Assembly (NCBI GenBank): GCA_038750655.1
Contig: JBCDGZ010000068.1
Span: forward strand, 1 to 38,779
From: JBCDGZ01 sp038750655
GTDB taxonomy: Bacteria; Bacteroidota; Bacteroidia; Chitinophagales; Saprospiraceae
Reading direction: 5' to 3'
DNA length: 38,779 bases
In this document: positions 16,588-24,100 of the stretch, piece after piece
Layout: each line of letters starts with the position of its first letter
Numbering within the stretch: the stretch's first letter is position 1
The notes under the pieces: model-generated
What the model was told of the DNA's origin: nothing
Seen by the model: only the letters and a program-made list of their open reading frames with translations
The model's database searches: none
Translations under genes and position numbers: made by a program

Positions 16588-17334
16588 ATGGAGTATACAA
16601 ACAATAATCAACAATTAATAGATCAATACCTAAGAGGAAAAATGTCTGCGCAAGAACGACAATCCTTCGAAGAGCGACTAGCTCAAGATGCTGAACTGGC
16701 AGGCCAGCTGGAACAGTACAAAGCCTCCACGGAGCTGCTAGAGCACCATGCCGATGAGCAGCTACGGGCCCGTGTCGGCCGCATTCATCGGGAAATGAAA
16801 GCCGAAGCTCAGCCCACCAAAGGAGCCTCCCGGCGCAACCTCCTCCTCGCCCTTATCCTTTTGCTGGCCGCCCTCCTCCTCATCGGCTGGTGGTTCTCCC
16901 GATCCACTAGTCCTGCCAGCCCCGAACAACTTTACGCCCAATACCACCAAAGCTACCCCCTCTCCTTCACCAGACGAGACAGCGGGGACGACTCGCCGCT
17001 GCTCCGAGCCAATCAACTCTACAAGCAAAAGGCTTACGATCAGGCCCTCCCGCTACTGCAAGCCGAACTCGCCAATGACGACAACCCTAAACTCCGCTTC
17101 GCCGTAGGGCTTTGCCAGCTCGAAACCGAACAAATCCCCCAAGCCCTCCGCAATTTCCAGACCTTAATCGACAGCAACGATCCGCTCTATCAACAGCCTG
17201 CACGCTGGTACGCCGCCCTGGCCAGCTTAAAAAATAATGACCTGAGCGGTACCACACGCTATCTCCAAGCCATTGCCCCCAGTAGCCCATTCCATAGCCA
17301 AGCACAGGAGTTATTGCAACAACTCAGTCGCTAA
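16588..17334 (+). CDS. Single-pass membrane TPR protein with anti-sigma-like N-terminus
   Basis: The 248-residue product has a cytoplasmic helical segment (1-75) containing IDQYLRGKMSAQERQSFEER and LAQDAELAGQLEQY, the arrangement seen in zinc-less anti-sigma domains of Bacteroidota. A membrane helix follows (about 84-102, LLLALILLLAALLLIGWW), then a periplasmic part (110-248) with TPR-like helices (LYKQKAYDQALPLLQAEL, LCQLETEQIPQALRNFQTL). The 9-bp spacing after the sigma gene supports co-transcription and a regulatory partnership: the N-terminus could hold the sigma factor until an envelope signal reaches the TPR part. No cysteine or histidine zinc motif is present. The anti-sigma role is inferred; TPR and topology are clear. 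Confidence 0.75.
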   Translation: MEYTNNNQQLIDQYLRGKMSAQERQSFEERLAQDAELAGQLEQYKASTELLEHHADEQLRARVGRIHREMKAEAQPTKGASRRNLLLALILLLAALLLIGWWFSRSTSPASPEQLYAQYHQSYPLSFTRRDSGDDSPLLRANQLYKQKAYDQALPLLQAELANDDNPKLRFAVGLCQLETEQIPQALRNFQTLIDSNDPLYQQPARWYAALASLKNNDLSGTTRYLQAIAPSSPFHSQAQELLQQLSR

Positions 17335-17506
17335 TTTCCCCTGCCTTCCTATTACCTTTTCTGTTTTTCAGGGAATAATATATTATATACATTTAACTGA
17401 TATTGATTTGAGGATCATAGCTTGCTAGTCAGTTACTCACAACGGCACTATTAGTTTGCATTAAGCCTGCGTTATCTAACAGGCAAATACAAACCTTATC
17501 ATTTTG

Positions 17507-17533
17507 GCGGCCTCTACAAGGGAGGCCGCTTTT
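17507..17533 (+). terminator. Intrinsic terminator of the sigma/TPR operon
   Basis: An 8-bp GC-rich stem (17507-17514 with 17522-17529) has a 7-nt loop and is followed by TTTT (17530-17533) on the plus strand. It is 170 bp beyond the TPR gene stop and directly borders the stop codon of the convergent glycosyltransferase. The minus-strand side is not T-rich, so it mainly serves the plus strand. Confidence 0.65.
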
Positions 17534-18658
17534 CTATTCCATACAAGATTCATAAACGGCGATGACCGCCGCCGCCGTCCGCTCTGCGTCAAAGCGTTGG
17601 ACGTAGGCCAACCCAGCCTCGACGAGCTGAGCGCGGTAGGCATCGTCGCTGATGAGACGTCGGAGGCCCTCGGCCATCTCTTCGGTGGAGGCAGGATCGA
17701 CATAGTGCGCGCCCGGTCCCCCCGCCTCCGGCAGCGACGCCGCCCGCGCCGTCAACACCGGCGTCCGACTGAATAGGGCCTCGATAATCGGAATACCGAA
17801 GCCTTCATAGTACGATGGGTAGGCCAGCAGGCGGGCCTGCTGGTAGAGCGCAGGCAGATCTGCACCGTCGAACGATGCGGGGAAGAAAACGGAGGCTTGC
17901 ATACCATTAGCGGCGATGTAGGCTTTGACCTTCTTAAGGTAGTCGCCTCCTTTACCGATGACGACCAGCGGCAGCCGGAGGTCCTTCGGGAGGGCGCGGA
18001 GACCTTGGAGCAGCCCCAGCAGGTTTTTGCGCTCGATGACGGAGCCGACGTAGAGGATGTAATCCAGCGGGAGGCCGTACTTCGCACAAGCCGCCTTGCG
18101 GCGGCGATCGCTGAGGGTTTGCATAAACTTGGGATGGCAGCTTTGGTAGATGACACTGATTTTCTCGGGTGGGATGGCGTAGTGGCGAATAATGTCTGCT
18201 TTGGTGCAGGCACTGATGGCGATGATATGATCGGCGCGTTGGCAGCTGTGGCGAAACTTGAGATCGTAAATATTGCGGTCTATCCAAGGATACCAGTCGG
18301 GGCGGTGTTTGAAGATCAGGTCGTGGATGGTAACGACGCCCTTGATACCCCGGGGCAGGCCGCGTGGAAGTTCGTTACTGAGGCCGTGGAAGATTTGCAG
18401 TTGGTCACGACGCAGTTGTTGGTTTAGGCCGTAGGAGCGCCAGAAGGCGTGGAAGCGATGGGGGGCCTCGCGGGTGGCAAAGCTGGGGGAGTTGAGAAAA
18501 AAAGTAGTCTCTGGCTTTCGCTTTAAACGGGGAGAATAAAGGTAATAATGATGATCGGGATGATACGCGGAAAGGTTCCGAACCAGGGTACGGCTGTAAT
18601 TGCCCAGCCCAGTCAAATTGTAGAACAATCTTTTGGCATCAAACCCAATTCGAAGCAT
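17534..18658 (-). CDS. GT-B family glycosyltransferase (group 1 / GT4-like)
   Basis: Transfers a sugar from an activated donor, probably in cell-surface polysaccharide or lipid-linked glycan synthesis at the cytoplasmic membrane face. The 374-residue protein has a Rossmann-type N-terminal half opening with MLRIGFDAKR and GLGNYSRTLV, and a C-terminal donor domain with ILYVGSVIERKNLLGLL, LVVIGKGG and the E-x7-E motif (E285 to E293 in PSYYEGFGIPIIEAL). The frame extends 38 codons upstream to 18772, but that part runs through a terminator and a repeat, so the ATG at 18658 is chosen. No other glycan gene is adjacent, so acceptor and donor are unknown. Confidence 0.9.
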   Translation of the reverse strand: MLRIGFDAKRLFYNLTGLGNYSRTLVRNLSAYHPDHHYYLYSPRLKRKPETTFFLNSPSFATREAPHRFHAFWRSYGLNQQLRRDQLQIFHGLSNELPRGLPRGIKGVVTIHDLIFKHRPDWYPWIDRNIYDLKFRHSCQRADHIIAISACTKADIIRHYAIPPEKISVIYQSCHPKFMQTLSDRRRKAACAKYGLPLDYILYVGSVIERKNLLGLLQGLRALPKDLRLPLVVIGKGGDYLKKVKAYIAANGMQASVFFPASFDGADLPALYQQARLLAYPSYYEGFGIPIIEALFSRTPVLTARAASLPEAGGPGAHYVDPASTEEMAEGLRRLISDDAYRAQLVEAGLAYVQRFDAERTAAAVIAVYESCME

Positions 18659-18682
18659 GCCTACAAAGTAGTATCTTTTCTT

Positions 18683-18724
18683 AAAAAAATGACAAAGCGC
18701 ACCTTCAGAAAAGGCACGCTTTGT
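18683..18724 (-). terminator. Intrinsic terminator downstream of the EF-G paralogue
   Basis: ACAAAGCG (18692-18699) pairs with CGCTTTGT (18717-18724); after a two-base mismatch, CCTT/AAGG extends the stem to a 5-nt loop. On the minus strand the stem is followed at once by seven T (complement of 18683-18689). It lies only 25 bp upstream of the glycosyltransferase start, so that gene needs read-through or a promoter overlapping the hairpin. Confidence 0.78.
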
Positions 18725-18743
18725 AGAATTATTTGAGCTTACC

Positions 18744-18787
18744 CTACGAATCTGCCTGCCAACCGGCAGCATTGCAGATTCTTGTAG
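18744..18787. repeat. Imperfect hairpin with degenerate CTGCCTGCC/GGCAG core
   Basis: GAATCTGC (18749-18756) pairs with GCAGATTC (18775-18782), and the arms extend outward (CTAC/GTAG with a two-base bulge). Inside, CTGCC and GGCAG flank a short loop. The core resembles one half of the perfect palindrome at 35791-35810, so it may be a decayed relative of that element. It lies between the EF-G paralogue stop and its terminator. Confidence 0.45.
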
Positions 18788-18807
18788 AGCCAGTTTTGAG
18801 TCATTGA

Positions 18808-20946
18808 TTAGCGTTTGTCTGCCGCTTCCAACTGCTTTTGCTTATGCTCCTCTACCAATTTCTTCTGAATGTCCGGCGTCACTGACTGGAACTTGGCGAA
18901 GCGGCGGGTAAATTTGGCTTTGCCCTGAGTGATAGAGCGCAAAGTAGAGGAGTATTTATACATCTCCACCAATGGCACCTGAGCAGAAATTTTTTGGTAA
19001 TGTCCAGCAGAGCTCATGCCTTGTATGGTCGCACGGCGCGTTTGCAGATCGCCCATTACATCGCCCATCACCTCATCTGAGCAGAGCACATCGAGGTCAT
19101 AAATAGGCTCCAGAATTTGCGGACGGGCCTCCTGGAAATTATTTTTGAATACCTGCGTGCTAGCCAGCATAAAGGCCATATCATTAGAATCTACCGGGTG
19201 CATTTTTCCATCGTAGATACACACGCGAATGTCCTGGCAGTACGATCCTGTCAACGGACCTTCCTCCATCTTCTGCATTACCCCTTTTTTAATGGCATTG
19301 GAAAACTTGGCATCGATAGACCCACCGACAATACACCACATGAAGACCAGCTTACCGCCCCAGGGCAGATCATCGACCTCCGTATTTCTGACGGTCAGAT
19401 TGGCGGGGTCGGGCATCCCTTCGAAGTAGGGCTCGATGCGCATATGTACTTCCGCAAACTGGCCGGACCCTCCACTCTGCTTTTTGTGGCGGTAGCTGCC
19501 GTTGGCCACCTTAGTGATCGTTTCGCGGTAGGCAATACGGGGTTTGATGAAGTCCATCGAAACATTGTTGACCTTCTCAATCCGATATTTGATGATGTCG
19601 AGGTGCAGCTGGCCCTGGCCGTGCAGCAAGGTTTGCTTAAGCGCCTTGGATTGTTCAAGAATCAGCGTAGGATCTTCCTCCTGAATCTGGTGGAGCGCCT
19701 TAATGAGTTTTTCCATCTCATTCTTACTCGGTGGGCTGACGGCCGTACGGATACGAGGCTCGGGGAAGTCGATTTTCTGAATCTGCCGATCATCGCCTTT
19801 TTGGGTCAGCGTATCGTTGGTATGGGTATTTTTTAATTTAACGGTAACGCCGATGTCCCCAGCTTTGAGCGAATCGACTGCATCGCGATTTTTGCCATTG
19901 GCGACAAAGAGCTGCCCCAGGCGCTCAGAATTGCGATTGCTGTTGTTCACCAATTCATCGCCCCCCTTAATAGAGCCCGAATAGACCTTGAAGTAGGAAA
20001 GCATTCCAACGCGAGGTTCAGAAAGCGTTTTGTAGATAAAAGTGACGGGCTTACCCTTGGAATCGCACTTAACTGTCTCGCCACTTTCCAATACTGCGTC
20101 AGGGCGATCGGCCGGAGAAGGAGCAATATCATTGAGGAAGCCCATAATGCGCCCACTGCCCATGTTGCGTTCAGCAGAACAGCAGAATACCGGACAGAAT
20201 GCTCCCGCAGCCAGACCGGCGGTAAGGCCCTTGGCCAGTTCGTCCTCCGTCAAGCTACCATCTTCAAAAAATTTCTCCATCAGTCCCTCATCACTTTCGG
20301 CAGCAGCTTCAACCAAAGCTTCGTGCATTTCCTGCGCCCGTTCAATTTCACCGTCCGGAATAGGCTTCTTTTCGGGTTTCCCTCCTTCTTCGGAGAAAAC
20401 ATACATCGTCATTCTTAGAGCATCGATAATAGTATTGAACGTCGCCCCTTGATTGAGCGGATATTGTACCGGAATGACCTTGGCACCAAAACGCGCCTGG
20501 GCTTGCTCCAGCGTAGATTCGTAATCGGCCTTTTCATTATCTAGATTATTGACGACAAATAGAGCCGGCGTATTGAATTTCTCGATGTATTCCCAGATCA
20601 ATTCTGTTCCCACTTCTACCCCACTCTTGGCATTGAGCAGCATCACCGCCGTATCAGCTACCTTCAAGGAGGCGACCACCTCGCCCACAAAATCATCAAA
20701 ACCCGGCGTATCTATGATATTGATCTTAGAATCTTTCCACCTGACGTGCATCAACGTACTAAAGATAGAATTTCCGCGCTCCTGCTCGATATTGGTATAA
20801 TCGGAAGCTGTACTCTTATCATTAATTGTTCCTCTTCTCGTAGTGGCGCCCGCCTCAAAAAGCATCGCCTCCGCAAAAGTCGTCTTACCACAGCCCGAAT
20901 GTCCCAGCAGTGCAACGTTCCTAATATTTTTGGTATCGTAAGTCAT
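18808..20946 (-). CDS. Elongation factor G paralogue (EF-G2 type), GTPase motifs altered
   Basis: The 712-residue protein has full EF-G domain order and closely follows the Bacteroidota second EF-G (EF-G2/FusA2). The P-loop is present (GHSGCGKTT, residues 15-23). Key GTPase positions differ from canonical EF-G: switch I RGITI reads RGNSI (58-62 region), switch II DTPGHVDF reads DTPGFDDF with Phe83 at the catalytic His, and NKxD reads NNLD (133-136). Domain IV/V motifs YRHKKQSGGSGQFAEV, GGSIDAKFSNAIKKGV and GDVMGDLQTRRATIQGM are well kept, so ribosome binding is expected. From memory, the Bacteroides EF-G2 supports translocation without GTP hydrolysis under starvation. It is a single gene with its own terminator. 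The canonical fusA is not in this window. Confidence 0.9.
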   Translation of the reverse strand: MTYDTKNIRNVALLGHSGCGKTTFAEAMLFEAGATTRRGTINDKSTASDYTNIEQERGNSIFSTLMHVRWKDSKINIIDTPGFDDFVGEVVASLKVADTAVMLLNAKSGVEVGTELIWEYIEKFNTPALFVVNNLDNEKADYESTLEQAQARFGAKVIPVQYPLNQGATFNTIIDALRMTMYVFSEEGGKPEKKPIPDGEIERAQEMHEALVEAAAESDEGLMEKFFEDGSLTEDELAKGLTAGLAAGAFCPVFCCSAERNMGSGRIMGFLNDIAPSPADRPDAVLESGETVKCDSKGKPVTFIYKTLSEPRVGMLSYFKVYSGSIKGGDELVNNSNRNSERLGQLFVANGKNRDAVDSLKAGDIGVTVKLKNTHTNDTLTQKGDDRQIQKIDFPEPRIRTAVSPPSKNEMEKLIKALHQIQEEDPTLILEQSKALKQTLLHGQGQLHLDIIKYRIEKVNNVSMDFIKPRIAYRETITKVANGSYRHKKQSGGSGQFAEVHMRIEPYFEGMPDPANLTVRNTEVDDLPWGGKLVFMWCIVGGSIDAKFSNAIKKGVMQKMEEGPLTGSYCQDIRVCIYDGKMHPVDSNDMAFMLASTQVFKNNFQEARPQILEPIYDLDVLCSDEVMGDVMGDLQTRRATIQGMSSAGHYQKISAQVPLVEMYKYSSTLRSITQGKAKFTRRFAKFQSVTPDIQKKLVEEHKQKQLEAADKR

Positions 20947-21179
20947 AAATACAACAGGTTTAAAGAGTTAACTAAAATATACGGTGAATACCTTCCTTAG
21001 GTGATTCTGGATGGATAGGCCCTAATTCTACATTTAGCAAAAAAGGGAAAATGAATTTAGTAAATTAATGCTTAATTAACAAAGAAAAATTGCTGAATTT
21101 CGCCTTTCTCAAAATTTGAGCGGCTACTAATCAAAAAAAATGGAATTATATAACGAAAAATCAAATAAGTACCGATAAA

Positions 21180-24100
21180 TCACCTATAAATGAGCACCCG
21201 ACGGGTCTGCACCTCCACACCGTTGCTGATCCGCAAGAAGTAAGTGCCGGCGACTAAAGCAGTGATATCCAGGGGCTGAACCTGCTGCAGCCCCAGTTCT
21301 AGGCCTTCCCGATGGAACAATAGCTGACCACGCAAGTCGTAAATAGCTACAGCAACCCGCTGAAAGCGATGATCATCAGAAGAAAAGAATAAGGTAGATT
21401 GAGCCGGGTTGGGATAAACCCTGATTCCCGGGCTAATGGTGGGTTGAGCAATGGAGGTGGTCACTTTTATTTCCTGGCTAAAAATGGCCGAGCCACAGGC
21501 ATTGTAGGCTTCCAGTCGAACGGTATAACTTGAGTCAGAAGCATAGTCGTGTACAGGGTGCTGAGATGTGCTGAATTCGCCGTCACCAAAGTCCCAGTAA
21601 AAGCTATCAGCAGCTATAGATTCATTGAAAAATTCAACCTGCTGCTGCTGGATTTCGAAGGAAAAGGCCGCCGTTGTCGAAGGAGTAATCTCTACAGGTC
21701 GCCAACTTTCACTTTGCCCCAATGTGTTACTGACTTTCAAGCGAGCAAAGTAATTTCCTGCTTGTGTGTATTGCACCTCATGGGGCCCAGGGCCAGAAGC
21801 CTGCCTCGGCATGGCCGCCTCGCCAAAATCCCAAGTGTAAACATTGTCTTGCCCGCCAACGGTCGTACTTTCAAACTGGACCGTAGCCGCCGTACAAATG
21901 GCCAGCGAATCGCCCGATGTCTTCAGGCTGAAGTTAGCTTGTGGAAAGTCCTCCTCTTCGTACACTAGAATATTGTCCAAATAGAGGTTGTTACCAAAAC
22001 CGCAGATATTGACAAATTTTAGCATCACCGACTGGCCGACGTAGTCTCCCAGATCGATAACGGCAGTTTGCCAATCGCTTCCTTTACGAGGTAGCCAATT
22101 GGTCGAATTGAAATCTACCGTAGACAGGTCCGCTCCTTTTTTATTGAATAAATATTGGGTAAATAGGTCCCCGCAGTCGGGTGCTAGTAGGACTTGTAGC
22201 TCATCTTTATACTGCGAAGTGTACTCGGAATATGAATAGTCAAATCGCAGGTAGGGCCGCCTGGCATCGGTTAAATCAATGGCCTCGGAAACCAGCTCGT
22301 CCCGCTGCCCTGGCACGTTGTAGCTGTGGTTGGCTACATAAATCGACTTGCCTATCGTTCCTGATTTTCCAATCACCGGGAGAATAGCCCAGCTGATGAA
22401 GTCATCGGGATTGTTGACCGTCCAAGACCTGCTCGCCAATGCTGTGGGCAGCTCAAAATCTTCCTTTACGGGCATATTCATACCTTCGAAGATGCTGATA
22501 AAACTTACTGAAGTGGTCTGATTGGACCCAAAACTATTAGAGGTGGTTAGGCTGACACTATAGAGGCCTTCGGAAGTAAAATAGATTTTGGGATTGGGAG
22601 AAGCGGCGGAGGTGCCTTCCAGAAAAACCACCGAATTGGCCGGACTAAACTCCCATAGCCACTCTGTTGGGGAATTGAAGGAATTATCACTCAACTGAAT
22701 CTCCTCTCCCGGACAGCTCGACAATTGACTGACCGTAAAGGCGCTCACGGGCGGCGAATTGGCATCAAACAAGGCGACATTATCAATAGCAATATCCGTC
22801 AGATAACTCGTTCCAGTGGTTCCGGCAAACTGAATGCTGACCGACTTGCCCGCCAGGCTACTCAAATCGATTAGGGCCTTTTGCCAGCGGTTGCCCTGAT
22901 CGCCCTCTATGGGTAAAACAATATTACTGTGCCATTCTTGCCCCTCAAAAAGATGCACTCGAAGTTCGCCCATATCAGCACCGTACATATGGTACCAAAA
23001 GCTCAACACTGGATTGCTGACATTGCTCAGGTCAAAGCAGGGGCTCATCAGGGTGGCCTGCCGGCCGTAGCAGCCGCCGGACCCCTCCAGGTAAAGGTAT
23101 TGCCCTTCCTCGCTCCGAGTATTCTGATCGGTCGAAGGACCGGTGCCATAAGTCGGCGTAGGCCCCTTGCTGACGCGCCAGTCGATATGATCCTCCTGAC
23201 GATTCTTCGCATTGGTCCAGCCTTTAGCCAGAGCGCAACTGCCGATGCATTGATCGTTGGAAGGACAGAAGGGAAAATCCTCAAAATATTCAAAATAAGG
23301 CAGCTGGATCAATTCGCTATCGCTCACCCGCAGGTATTGCACCAAAGTATCATTGAATACTGCCTCATCCTCCGGCATCGCCGTCCAAATCTTCAATTGA
23401 TGCTCCCCGGTCGCCATGCCAGCTAGGGCGCAATCAAAGGTATAGTTAATCGTAATGCCCGAGGGAATGGTCCGATCGTATTGTTCACAAACAACCGCCT
23501 GTCCATCCAACTGGTAGCATACGGGAAAGTCAGCGCGCAGGCGACTCCCCGTATTTTTTATATTCACACTAACCGGCAAGGCATTATCAAAGCAATTCTG
23601 ATAAGTGACGGTTGCCGGCGAGTTGATCTTCACCAATCCCACATCAATATCCACCTCACAGTCCATTAGTCCGATACCATCGCTGACGGCTACAGCCCGG
23701 CGACTGCGGGCCCCGTCTGCCCCAATAGCCTGCACCGAGTACCATTGTTCAATCGAAGGATCGTAATTGAGAATGTCTATATTGGTGTTGGTCACCGTGG
23801 CTATACTGTCCATATAATGCTCGCCAAGGCGATAAACGACATAGGCTGTAGCCTCTTCCACTACGTTCCAAGAAAGTCGAGTAAATCTCGGACAGACCCG
23901 GTCGACCTGGAGATGATCAGGAATATTGAAAATGCTAAAGCTGGCCTTGCTGACATCCGAAGAAGCGCCCCGGCTGACTTTAACCCGCGTTAAGCCCCCT
24001 ACCCGATCCGGCACCGTCCATTCATACATGCGCTGGTGTCCAGGCACCTGATCAATCAATTCCCAGCTATTGCCATCATCGACGGAAAAGCTGAGGCGGA

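Noticed and set aside
21114..21126. Palindrome CTCAAA-A-TTTGAG as a terminator
   Set aside because: One-base centre cannot form a stable loop and there is no T run after it.
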